Shown here: piece after piece, positions 1 through 9,517 of the stretch
Numbering within the stretch: position 1 is the stretch's first letter
Layout: every line of letters starts with the position of its first letter
NCBI GenBank assembly: GCA_001430745.1
Contig: KQ481979.1
Span: forward strand, 1 to 20,606
DNA length: 20,606 nucleotides
Origin: Auxenochlorella pyrenoidosa
Taxonomy: Eukaryota > Chlorophyta > Trebouxiophyceae > Chlorellales > Chlorellaceae
Reading direction: 5' to 3'
Made by a program: the position numbers and the translations under genes
Notes under the pieces: generated by a model
What the model was told of the DNA's origin: nothing
Databases searched by the model: none
What the model saw: only the letters and a program-made list of their open reading frames with translations

Positions 1-88
1 TCGGGGTGTTAGGGGCGCCGCCGCAGCGCCTGCCATGCGCGCACGCAGGAGGCCCCAACCCACAGTTCTTGTGCCCCCGCCCGCGCAG

Positions 89-1921
89 AGAAGGGCGGCA
101 TGGCGGCGGCCCTGGCGGGCGGCGTGTTTGACATTGGCGACCGCGTGGCGGCCATCAGCGGCAGCGGCTCCCCCGCCTTTGGCTCCCGCGGCACCGTGGT
201 GGGGACGTACGACGACGCAGTGGAGGTGGGGCTGGCAGCCACGCGTGCGTGCAGGTCGCCGGCCGCCAGCTCTTGTTTCACCAGGCTGCGCGCATGCAGG
301 CCTCGCTTCATGCCTTGTGCGCTCGTGTTGGGTTCCCGTGCCCTGCACGCTACCTTACGGCTGTGAGCCACGACCCCCTTGCCTCTGCTGACCCTGGCCC
401 TTCCTTTCCCTCCCCTCCCGACAGGTGGTGTTTGACTGCGACGTGGCCGGCGGCAGCGACCTGTACGGCCGCTGCAACAGCAACTGCGGCATGCTGCTGC
501 CCTCGGCTGAGCTGCTGAACCTCTCCAAGCCGGCGGCGGTCAAGGCAGAGGGGCAGCACGCGCCCCGCGTCGTGCGCGCGCAGCGCATTCAGCAGGCTGC
601 CGCTTCGCCCGCAGCCGGCGCCAGCAACGGCGCCGCTCGGCCTGCAGTGCTCGCGGTGGCGCGTCGGCCCAACCCCGCAGCCGCGCTGCAGGCGGCCGCT
701 GCGGCGCTGTCGGGAGTACCCCAGCCCGCGAACGCGGTGAGCGCAGCCAACGGCTTGTCGGGCAGCGCCAGCACCAAGCAGCCTGCGAGCAAGCAGCCCA
801 AGATTCCCGACCAGCCCAATGCAAAGGGCTTTGGCATGGGCCGAGGCAGCGTGCCCGCCCTGCCGCCAGGCCTCGCCTTGGCCGCAGCCTCCAAGAAGCA
901 GCAGGGCGGCGCGCCCGGCGCCCCTGCCCCTCAGCCAAAGCCCGCTGCTTCCGCCCCCGGTGCCCCAGCAACAGCGCAGCCGGCAGCTGCAGATGTTGCG
1001 GGCCAGCAGCTGCTTGCACAGCTGCGGCGCTCGGTGTCGGTGCCAGGGCAGCCGCCCGTGGCTCCGGCGGCGCCGCCACCGCCTGGTGCCGCGCTGCTGC
1101 AGCAGCTGCAGCGGGGCGCATCTGGCGGGCCCCTGTTTGCAGCCCAGCCCCCACCTTCGCATCAGCCACCGCTGCCGCAGCAGCCACAGGTGCCTGCAAG
1201 CCCAGTGCAGGCAGTCGGCCCAGGCCAAGTGCTGCTGGCACAGCTGCAGTCCCCGGTCAAGCCTGCCCTGCTCGCACCGCCGCCCTCTCCCGGCCTGCTG
1301 ATGTCGCCGGCACGCGCGGCGCCAGTGGCGCCCGTCCCTGCCGCGTCGGGACTGGCAGCTCCTTCGCAGGCGGCGCCGCCACCGGGCCTTGCGCCTGGCA
1401 GTGCACTGCTGCAGCAGCTGCGACGTCCGGCTGGCGCTCCGCCAGCCCCCTCTGCACCACCGCCGCCAGGCACGCAACTGCTGACACAGCTGCAGCAGGG
1501 ATGCGCGGCCCCAGGTGCACCGGCCACTGTGCCGCCTGCTGGCGGCGCGGCGCTGCTGCAGCGCCTGCAAACAGCACCCAGCGCAGCCCAGGCTGCCCCT
1601 GTCCCTGCAGCCGGGCAGGCGGCGCAGGACAACGGGAATGGCACCTACAGCGACTTGTGGCAGCAGCTGCAGCAGCAGCATGCACCACCTCACAGCCCCG
1701 TGGCGCCGATGCCGCCCCCCATGCCGGCCACACTGCTGGCCTCTCTTCCCGCCCCGCCACCGGCCCCGCCTGCACCCGCGGTGGTGCCAGCAGCGCCCAG
1801 CACTGTGCCAGCAGCAGCACGAGCGCCGGCCACGCAGCCAGGTGCAGGTCAGGCCCCGTCTGGGCCACCCCCCAACCCCAGCGACCTCTGGAACCTCCTG
1901 TCCAATGCTGCCAAGAAGTGA
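89..1921 (+). CDS. XRN1: XRN1-type cytoplasmic 5'-3' exoribonuclease, C-terminal part (5' end outside window)
   Basis: XRN1 degrades decapped mRNA from its 5' monophosphate end in the cytoplasm. Only the last two exons are here: 89-225 and 425-1921, joined in phase 0; positions 1-88 look like the end of an intron closing with GCGCAG. The join rebuilds the XRN1 SH3-like domain: FDIGDRVA, then PAFGSRGTVVG, then VVFDCDVAGGSDLYGRC, then LLNLS, all in the order typical of XRN1. The catalytic domains would lie upstream. After exon-2 residue 35 the protein becomes a tail of about 460 residues rich in Pro, Ala and Gln. The tail holds six G-x-x-L-L-x-x-L copies and ends in SDLWNLLSNAAKK, with a second SDLW motif at residues 409-412. 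XRN1 tails in animals recruit decapping factors, so a scaffold role is likely (inference). No clear TGTAA signal follows. Confidence 0.86.
1001..1573 (+). repeat. Six LLxxL motif repeats in the XRN1 tail
   Basis: Six copies of a ten-residue unit are encoded at 1001-1030 (GQQLLAQLRR), 1085-1114 (GAALLQQLQR), 1223-1252 (GQVLLAQLQS), 1397-1426 (GSALLQQLRR), 1469-1498 (GTQLLTQLQQ) and 1544-1573 (GAALLQRLQT). A weaker seventh copy (PATLLASLPA) lies at 1724-1753. The start-to-start spacing is irregular (28, 46, 58, 24 and 25 residues) and the spacers are Pro-rich, often with PPPG just before the unit. The irregular spacing suggests short linear motifs, not a folded tandem repeat. Confidence 0.85.
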
Positions 1922-2694
1922 GCTGGTGCCGCCGCAGGCATTCTGTCCGTGGTTGGCCCAGCGGGTGTGCCGACTCAGAATTTGCAGCGCCACCCACGAT
2001 GCTCCCCCTGACATCCTGTGTTTTGCCCGGCCGGTCGCCCCTTTCACTCCGCTCTTCCAAATGCTGCATTCTTTGGGCATTTTTTAGCATACAATCCCCA
2101 ATGCTTGCTTGTACCACCACAGTACCATGCCATTGTGAGCATCCATGCACTTCCATGTGACACTGTTTGCAGTGTTGTTTTTTTGCTGGGTGCTTTGTCG
2201 CGCTCGTATGTACTGGCGCGGTTGATGCCGGCACAGCATCGTAACTCAGCACGCAGCCGGAGCCACCAGGACACAAGTCGTGCTGCATGACTTCCTCGCA
2301 GCAATGGACCGCACGCTGTATGCTTGGACCACAGCGATGTGCAGAACTCAGCACTTGCGAGCACTTGCGTGCACGGCGATGCCCGCCCGCCGCGGACCGC
2401 CGTGCCCCAGCATGCCCCTGTACATGGCCCATGGCGGCTCTGTTCTTATTTCGATCAGCTTCTGCTCTCCAAACTTGTCCGCACTTTGCATTCCGAAATC
2501 AAACTGCTGCGCCGCTCAAAAACAGTGGGACGTCTGTGCTCAAGCTGCTTGTCTCTGGTGAGCCAGAGATCAACTCGGACTGCTCCCGTAGACCCGGTAG
2601 CGTGAACTAGGCACGCTAGCTCAGTCTTGGTGCCCTTCTGTCTCTGACGCTGCTGCGGCTCCTGGCTGGTCTACCAGCCTCCAGGCTTACTTTT
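1922..2694. other. Intergenic region between two tandem + genes
   Basis: These 773 bases hold the 3' UTR of the XRN1 gene and the promoter of the next + gene. The base composition drops here: T-rich runs occur near 2078-2086 and 2176-2183. Reading frames exist on both strands, but none has recognisable protein features. I found no TGTAA in the sense orientation and no clear TATA box. Confidence 0.6.
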
Positions 2695-4165
2695 ATGGCC
2701 ACCGTGATGGACGTGAAGCCCGCGCAAGGGCGTTGCGCCGCTGTTGTTGCCAGTGCCGCCTCGCCACACAACACCGCTCCACGACACTGGGCGACACTGC
2801 TTGCAGGACTGGTGCACAGCAAAGCAGCGCCTTTTGCTGACTGGCACACGAACGCAATGGAGAAGGAAAAGGGGCAGCTCACACTGTTTGACTGTCGCAA
2901 GGTGCGCATCGGTTCCCATGCTCTGGTGCCGTCCGCAACCGACACCCTGACCGCAACCTACCAGTGGCTGCTTGCAAAAGCTGAGCCGCAGCAGCAAGGT
3001 GCAGCCCGGTCTGATGCCCTCTGTGCCTCTTTCCTGCCTTCAGGTGGTGTCTGGCAAGAGCTGGGTGTGCTTTAGCGAGAGCGACATCGTGGGGCACAAG
3101 GCCACGCTGCTCGACCCTGCCTCCAGCAAGCACCTGCTGCTCAACACGCTGCGCAAGGTGCGGCCACCCCCCCAAGACACCCCACAGCCTGTACTTGCAG
3201 TGAGAGTGCGTGTTGTCTGCACTGCACTGTGAGCATTTGAGGCCCCTCCAGCGCAGGTTTGTCGGGCACCGGCTCGATCCCCCCCAGCTTGATGCCAACA
3301 CACCCATCATGCCTGCCTCCCCCACCCTGCAGCTGGACTGCTACCGCCTGCAGCTGTCAGACCTGAGCGCCACAGAGATCGGGCGCGCCGCAGCCACCGT
3401 GGCGGCACACCACCCGCGCCCGGTGAGGCCCAGCCACCGCGCTGCACAGCGCCGGTCTGCCAGCCAGGTGTGGTGACAGGCAGCTATCAGGTTTATCGTC
3501 TTTTGGCGGGGTGGCACCCTGCGGGCCCGCGCTGCCACCTGCACCGCAGCTGACACTTCCCCCAACAGTTCTGTAGCACTGGGCGCGGCACGTCCCCGCT
3601 TCCCACACTCGCCCCGCTCCGGCCTGTCGCCGGCGCCCCCTCCTGGCTGCAGGAGGTGGCGCGCCTGGCGGCGGCCCTGGTGGACAAGTGGCGAGCGCAG
3701 GGCGACAGCCAGCTGTTCAGCCAGCTGGAGGGGTACGACGCCGCGGCGGCGGCAGAGGCGCCAGAGGGCGACCCCGCAGAGTTCCAGCTGCAGGCGCCGC
3801 CGCCGCCGCCACCGCCGCCGCCGCCCGCGCCGACGCGGGTGCAGCCGCCGCGCAAGGACCGGGCCACGCGGCTCAGGGTAGGCTGTGGGGCCTGGTCGGG
3901 GGGGCCTGGCTTGGTGCTGCTGGCTGCCGCCTCCCTGGCCTCCTTCCCTGTGCGTATGCGCGCGCAAATGCCGTCCGCCTCCTGCAACAATCATCCTGAA
4001 CAATCCTTGCAGGAGGAGGACGCTTTCCTGGAGGACAGTGATTTTGAGGGCATCAGCGAGAGTGAGAGCGAGGGTGAGAGCGGCGATGACGACTGGCAGC
4101 CGGCAGGCAGCAGGCGCAGGAACGGCGGCGGCGCCAGCGGCAAGAAGCGCGCAAAGAAGGAGTAG
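2695..4165 (+). CDS. TFIIS N-terminal (LW/Med26-type) domain protein with acidic tail
   Basis: Five exons join in phase 0: 2695-2901, 3044-3157, 3333-3422, 3653-3877 and 4013-4165, giving about 262 residues. Residues 98-155 read as a TFIIS N-terminal helical bundle: LLLNTLRK, then LSATEIGRA, then AHHPRPEVARLA, then LVDKW, matching the family pattern (TxIG, then LAxxLVxxWK). This domain docks short motifs in elongation factors and Mediator, in the nucleus. A ten-proline run (186-195) and an acidic Ser/Glu/Asp stretch (213-240) follow, ending in a KKRAKKE basic cluster that could be a nuclear signal. There is no TFIIS central domain or zinc ribbon, so it is not TFIIS itself; it is closer to Med26/IWS1-like proteins. 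The 5' end is uncertain: 2732-2806 (75 nt, in frame) could be a further small intron, and ATG 2857 is an alternative start. Confidence 0.75.
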
Positions 4166-4489
4166 AGGCTGCTCTCATGCTTTGTACGTAAACTGCACTG
4201 ACGGCGCCTGGCTGGCCGCCACCACATTTTTGACTCCTTGCCTGCCTAATTTCCTGCCCGTGCTCTGGAATCGTGCTCTCCCAACAAACCGCTGACCCAG
4301 CCTGAAATCACCCGTCCCGAGCACTTGCTTTCACACTGCCTTCTTATGAACAGCATTCACACGCGCACAACTTGGCCATGTTCCCTGCTTGCATGTCATG
4401 TAATTGTTTTGCCAAGAGCTTTGCTCAGCGCATGCGGTTGTGCTGCGCGGCATGCTGCCCGAGCACCCGCCAGCTCCTCAGGCCCCAGC
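4166..4489. other. Convergent 3' intergenic region
   Basis: This 324-base gap separates the stop codons of the TFIIS-N gene (+) and the small orphan gene (-). It contains a TGTAA element at 4399-4403 on the + strand and short A/T-richer stretches. I see no coding evidence here. Confidence 0.6.
4399..4403 (+). promoter_or_regulatory. Putative polyadenylation signal TGTAA of the TFIIS-N gene
   Basis: TGTAA is the common green-algal polyadenylation signal. This copy lies 234 nt after the TAG stop at 4163-4165, in the sense orientation. The transcript would then end close to the stop codon of the opposing gene at 4490. Confidence 0.5.
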
Positions 4490-5540
4490 TCAGCGCTTGC
4501 CCAGGGTTGACCGGTAGCCGCCCAGCTGGGTGTCTGTGCCAAACTCGGCGGCGTGCTCCTGCGCAGAGCGACAGACGGGTGCAGCCGGGCCTGGGTGCGT
4601 GCCCCACGAGCAGCGGGCCACAGCCTGCAGAGCCAGCATGCTGCGCAGCCCGGCTGCCCCACTCTCCTGCTCAGGCAGGGGGCTGTGTGGGCACGGTCAC
4701 GGGAGCGCTGGGCAACATGTCCTGCGGGGCACGGCAGCGCTGCCTGGGAGCTCCAGGCGCGCCCCGCGCTGCTTGGCGCCACACGCTGGCTGCCTGCAGG
4801 CGCTGCCCACTGGCGCTGGCCCCGGCATCCCCAAGCGCGGCCTCGCCTTGGTCCCGGGGGTGATCTCCTTGAATCCGTGCCAGGCCTGCAGGAGGGAGCT
4901 TCCGGGTGGGGAGGTGGGTCGGGCCCTGGGCTCTCCCAGCAGGCCCTGCTACCTCCAGACCAACCGCGCCAACTTTAAGCCAGCCTGTCCCGCCCTCCCC
5001 CGCACCTCCTTGGCCTTCTCCTTTATCTTGCTGCCCACCCCGCCCCCGTGCTCTCCCTCGACATAAGGCTCGCCTGCAGGAAGAAAGGGAGGGGCAGGCT
5101 GCAACAGTTCGCGGGTCGGCCGCCCAACCCAGCCAGTGCGCAGTCTGTGCACCAACCCTGTCCAACTCCCGCCCAGCGACCTGGTGCCGTGATGTGCGGA
5201 GGCAGGCTGGGATCGGAGGCAGGGGTAAGGTGCACAGTGGTGGCTGTTGCCACGCCCTCGGGCCCCACCGCCTGTGTGCAGGGAGGGGGGAGGGACAGCA
5301 GGCGAGGCAGGGCTTGTCGGGGACTAAGAGTGGAAGTGGGGGCGCCCTGCTCAAGGATGGCTTACAATCAGTCAGGCGACGCAATCTCTCGCGCACCTCG
5401 GCGGCGCTCTTGCGCTCCAGGCCCTGTGCTGTGCGCGCACCGCCCGCCGGTGTATGGAACTGGGACGTGGGGTGGATGCCAGGGCCGGCCACTGCGGGAG
5501 CTGCCCCTGCTTGTGGGCAATGGCGGCAGAAGCGGGCCAT
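4490..5540 (-). CDS. Small hydrophilic protein of unknown function, six exons
   Basis: I do not recognise this protein. On the minus strand, exons 5540-5397, 5271-5181, 5073-5006, 4885-4811, 4721-4701 and 4558-4490 join with consistent phases (0, 1, 0, 0, 0) to give 155 residues ending TLGKR and a TGA. Visible blocks are a Cys/His cluster at the start (FCRHC), a Thr/Pro-rich section (TATTVHLTPASD), a Gly-rich then lysine-rich section (GGGVGSKIKEKAKEAWHGFK) and a C-terminal FGTDTQLGGYRS. The SKIKEKAKE stretch recalls LEA/dehydrin-like amphipathic segments, but that is weak. There are no membrane segments. The fifth exon is only 21 nt, and skipping it also keeps the frame. The start at 5540 is chosen because an in-frame TGA lies 18 nt upstream, though a non-coding upstream exon is possible. 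Exon phasing supports a real gene. Confidence 0.5.
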
Positions 5541-6101
5541 GAAGGCTGCGGGGGCTCACACGGGGCCTCACATGGCGCAGCGGCAGGTGATGATCCGCTG
5601 TTGCAGTGGGCCAGAAACTGGCAGCAGGGCAGCTCACTCCCTCAGGTGATGATCCGCTGTTGCTGTGGGCCAGAAGCCGGCAGTCAGGGCAGCTGACTCC
5701 CGCCGTCACCCTTGGACGCCCAACCTGTGGCTGCCTCGTGTGTTCGAACGGGGGCCTGTGTACTGTCAGCCATGCTGCTCGGGTTGCGGCGGAGGGTTGA
5801 AAAGAGCCGCTAAGGGAGAGCACTGGACAGCTTCCAGCTGGGTCGGCAGGTCTCGGTTTGCAGCTTAGCAGAACCAACAGTGATTGCACGGTCGAGAGGC
5901 AGGGCCGAGACAAAGGCAAAGCAGGGGAAGACATGTGAGCTCATGCCAGCGCTGCTGCGTGCTGCAGCGACTTGGCTGGCTGCGCCAAGGAGCTCTGCGA
6001 TCGAGTCCTCCAGTCACAAGAGCTGGTCCGATCGCTCCCTCTGCATCTACAGCCACTCCTCGCTTCTGTGCCAAGCCGCGGGTGGGCCTGTCGCTCCCCT
6101 G
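5541..6101. promoter_or_regulatory. Divergent promoter region between the orphan gene and paralogue A
   Basis: The orphan gene (-) and paralogue A (+) start at opposite ends of this 561-base interval, so it should hold both promoters. It contains a two-copy 59-bp direct repeat (5584-5700). The + frame stays open from 5880 and includes an earlier in-frame ATG at 5943, so up to 53 extra residues of paralogue A could be encoded here. That stretch is Ser-rich and does not resemble paralogue B. Confidence 0.5.
5584..5700. repeat. Two-copy 59-bp direct tandem repeat
   Basis: Copy 1 begins at 5584 and copy 2 at 5643. Both open with CAGGTGATGATCCGCTGTTG, followed by GTGGGCCAGAA, then GGCAG, AGGGCAGCT and ACTCCC. 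I count about five substitutions and one inserted base between the copies. The pair lies 44 bp from the orphan gene start and about 400 bp before the chosen start of paralogue A. Confidence 0.85.
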
Positions 6102-9100
6102 ATGCTTCACGATGAGCAGCGCATTGATACAAGCAGGGAGAACTTGGGGCGGCTCCTCTGCGGCTCGAAGGAGCTCACGGCGCTGGCGGCGGTGCAGCGG
6201 CGGCTTGAAGGCGGGTAGCCAGCAGCGTGAATGCAACAAACCTTTACTGGCGTTCAACCGGGATGGTTATGCATGGTCGGGCTGCACAGTGCAGCACAGC
6301 GCTCACCTGTCCATTGTTTACACCTAGTTGCATGCAGAGGACGCTGCCGCTGCCGACCTCCCTTCCGCCGCCGCTCAGCCAAGATGCCTGCCGGGCTTGA
6401 TTGTCCGCATGAAGTTTGGCGGCCGCTACATGCTGCGGCCCCTCTATGACCTGGCGCCGCCACGGCCGCCGGTAGCTGGCCAGGAGGCCCAGCAGCAGCA
6501 GAAGCAGTTTGTGTGGGTGGGGGCTCCCAGCGCCGATCCCGCCACCCCGGCGGTTGTGGCCATCCCCATTGCAACTGTCAGCGGGACAAACCCGCTGGAG
6601 GGGCAGCTCTGGGAGACTGCTGGCTCTGCAGAGGCGGAAGAGCTCCGTACCTGGCTGCACGCGCGTCAGCAGGCGCTGCTGCTGTCAACGGTATGTGGCA
6701 CAGCCGCCAGCAGCGCAGCAGGGTGCACTTCTGCAACCCATACCTCACGTGACAAAAAAAGTCCATTGCCTGCTGAAAATGACCCTCTTAAATGTGTTGC
6801 GCTTTGAGGTGCTCTGCGATGCGTGGCTTGTTGCTGCTCCGCAGGCTGCTGCCGCTTCGTGGCGCAAGCCGGCGGCGCTCCGCTGGTGGGCGCAGCACAG
6901 GCAGCGGGAAGAGGCCGAGCAGGTGCAGCACCTGCCGCAGCTGCTGGCAGAGCTCAGGGACGAGGCCTCCATCCAGCAGGCAGCCCTGGGTTTTCATCTG
7001 GAGAAGCCGGAGCAGGAGCGGTGGGTACAGAAGCAAATTGGCGGAGCGGCGGCCGCCACAGCAGCTGCAGGGGAGCCAGCACCTATGGCAGTAGATGAGC
7101 CCGTGGCAGCGGCAGAGGCATTCCTTGCTGACATGCTGCCCGAACCCGAGGAGGAGAGTCCAACAGCGGCTGGCGCAGCTGCACACGCAGCAGCCGGGCA
7201 GCCTGCCTGCCAGGAGCAAGCGGCGTGGCAGCGGGGTGGCACCAGCGCAGCCCTGCAACGGCGGCCTGACGGTGCAACTGCGCCAGGCGCCGCCAGGGCT
7301 CGGGCTCGAGGGCGCCCAGCAGGCAAGTCGGGATGGCCATGCTGGCGCAGGCAGCTGGGCGCCGCCGCAGCAGGCAGGCCCCCCGCTGGGCTGCGGGCGG
7401 CCACAGCCCCCCGGCCTGTTCACCAGCTTGGATGCAGCGCTGCGGGAGCCCACAAACCGCACCCCTGGCAACAAGGATTCCGGCGCGCCGCGTGCCGACG
7501 GCAACGCCGGGGGTGAGATCCTGGCTGCCGTTGCATCCTGGTGGCACAGCTGCACCCCTCATACCCCATCAGTCGCATGCCAAATCCCGACACACCCTGC
7601 CCAAGTCGGCGCGGCGTGCATCAGGGCGGCGTCTGTGCCCCATGGTCCTCCCACCTGCTGGCCCCCCTGCACCTTCTCCACCCCGGCGCAGCGCCTACCT
7701 GCCAGCTGCGCCTGCCAGGCGTGCACTCTGTTGAGGGGGCGCTGAGCCTGCTGCGCCCCGCCATCCGGCGCGCCGTGCCGGCAGAGGAGCGCGCCAGCGC
7801 CGCCAAGCGCGCCGCCCTGGGGGCGCTGCTGGAGGCTGGGCTGCGCCAGCGCGGCGCCGACGGCGCCTTTTGGCAGGAGGGCATCCACCTCGCCCAGGTC
7901 GGCGAGAAGCTGCTCAAGGTGAGGCGTCGGCCATCATGCCAGGGGCCAGCTGTGCATGACATGCAGTAACAGCCAGCTTACAAGGGCGCTTGAACTGATG
8001 CAGGCGCGGCAGATGGCAGGCAAGCGGAGCAGCGGGCGCCTCGAGGCGCTGCCGTGCAGCCCACGCATGTGGCGGCGCCATCCAGCCGGCCCCTGTTCCA
8101 CCCTGCAGGCCATGGGGGGCGACCCAGTGCTCTTGGAGCAGTACAAGGGCTGCGGCAGGCTGCTGGACTTCCTGGGCTCCTTCCAGGACTCCCGCCTGCT
8201 GCAGGTGCTCCAGGTCGGGCCCAGCAAGTACTGCCTGCTGCGGGTCGACCACCTGGCCGCTGCGCACGCGGGGCTCGCCCAGCCCCGGCAGGAGGGCGGG
8301 GCCCTTCAGCGCTCCCGGTGGGGCAGCCCGCCGCCCCGCACCCGGCGCAGCCGCAGCCGTGAGCGATGGCGGCACAGCCAGAGCCGGAGCAGGAGCAGGA
8401 GCCGCAGCTACAGCCGCAGCAGGGGCAAAAGGGATGGGGGCCAGCGGCGCGGCGGTTCCCGCTCGCGCAGCCCGAGCAGGCTGCGCAGGGAGCGGCGCGG
8501 CCGCAGCCGCAGCCCTGTGGCCCGGCAGAGTGCAGGCATGGCGCCTCCATGCAGCGCCTCGGGCGACGGCGGCACCTCCGTGTTCTGGGACCCGCTGTGG
8601 CGCACAGAGCGGCAGCTGCTGCGGCTGCTGGATGCCAGTGGCCCCCAGCAGCCTTCCAACCTGGTGGCCGCGGTGGACTGGCCACCTCAGCTGCCCCGCA
8701 TGGACGCAGGTAGGGACAATGCGTGCCGGCCGTCACTGCCATGGCGTGCCGCGCCCTCCCCAATGTGTGCCTGCCCTGCAAGGTCATTTGTGGAGCCAGC
8801 CAGGGCCAGCGCTTCCACCATTCTCCACCACCTTACCCGGCCACCACTTCTCCCGGTCCTGTAGATGGTGTGATGGGTTTCCTGCGGCGGCGGCCAACCC
8901 TGTTCCAGCCGCTCGAGGACGGCCGCGTGGCAGCTGCCCGCCATGCCGCCGACTTCCTGCAGTACAAGCGCGCCCTCATGCAGTATTTGGCGGACAGCCC
9001 CCCGCGTGTCACCTTTCAACAGCTGGAGGCGGCCGTGCCAGCGCCGAGCGGCCTGCTCTCGTCCTTAACCTGCACTGTGGGTGGGGCCCTGGGCGGGGTG

Positions 9101-9517
9101 GGTAGGTTGGTCCTTGGGTTTTGTTTTGCTGCTCTAGGCCGTCACCGCCGCTGCGCACAATGCACTGCAGCTGTGGCAGCCTTCCCAGATTAAATGCTCG
9201 GGCCTTCCGGCTGCCAGCCACGCCGGAAATGAGGGTTGCGGAGGGTGGCATCAGCGGCCACGCCCAACCCCGCCGTGCCACAGAGCCTCCCCAGCTTCCT
9301 GCGCGCACACTTGCTGGATTTGGTATGGATCCGGCGCGACAGCCCAGCCATGCCCGGCACAGCGGAGCTGAGGCCCTGGGAGCTGCCAAGGAGGGATGCG
9401 TCGCTGCCCGGCGCGCCGCGCTTCGCCGCGATCTGCGCGGCCTTTGCCAGGCACCGGCCCTGCCAGGCTGGGCCCCACTGCCGCAACGCCCATGCACAGC
9501 CGCGAGTGTTTGCGTGA
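6102..9517 (+). CDS. Paralogue A: winged-helix-like / LOTUS-like / RS / CCCH zinc-finger protein
   Basis: Eight exons give 762 residues with all phases matching: 6102-6210, 6338-6690, 6845-7235, 7351-7512, 7692-7918, 8109-8709, 8865-9076 and 9284-9517. The order is an N-terminal helical segment (ENLGRLL ... AVQRRLE), a block ending AEELRTWLHARQQALL, then SWRKPAALRWW, an Ala/Glu-rich linker, a LOTUS-like segment (about 378-461), an RS tract (484-554), a block starting WDPL (574) with RVAAARHAADFLQYKRAL, and a CCCH finger (C736, C745, C751, H755). All but the LOTUS-like segment and the linker match paralogue B, transcribed toward it from the other side. RS plus CCCH suggests a nuclear RNA-binding protein (inference). 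Uncertain points: the start (ATG 6102 or 5943), the first intron (GC donor at 6211) and the intron at 7236-7350, which is needed to keep the frame. No sense TGTAA was found after the stop. Confidence 0.78.
8316..8528 (+). other. RS-rich tract of paralogue A
   Basis: This stretch encodes about 71 residues dominated by Arg and Ser, including SRSRSRSRSYSRSRG, GGSRSRSPSRLRRERRG and RSRSPV. Such tracts are phosphorylated in SR splicing factors and target proteins to nuclear speckles. It sits inside the protein, just before the conserved WDPL block. Confidence 0.85.
9434..9493 (+). other. CCCH zinc finger of paralogue A
   Basis: The encoded residues CAAFARHRPCQAGPHCRNAH give C-x8-C-x5-C-x3-H, the canonical CCCH spacing of RNA-binding fingers. 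The finger lies seven residues from the C-terminus and is followed by AQPRVFA; paralogue B has AQPRPY at the same place. Confidence 0.85.

Noticed and set aside
350..2080. A 576-codon open frame on the minus strand opposite the XRN1 tail
   Set aside because: It is the mirror of GC-rich coding on the + strand; it is full of Cys, Trp and Arg runs and matches no family, while the + frame carries the XRN1 domain.
4671..4721. Alternative C-terminus of the orphan gene ending PTQPPA at 4671
   Set aside because: Splicing from 4701 to 4558 keeps phase 0 and adds a well-composed 22-residue end with a good CAG acceptor, so the longer form was preferred, though the short one is possible by intron retention.
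5865..6257. A 130-codon minus-strand frame over the first exon of paralogue A
   Set aside because: The + strand there carries SRENLGRLL to AVQRRLE, which matches paralogue B; the minus frame has no similar support.
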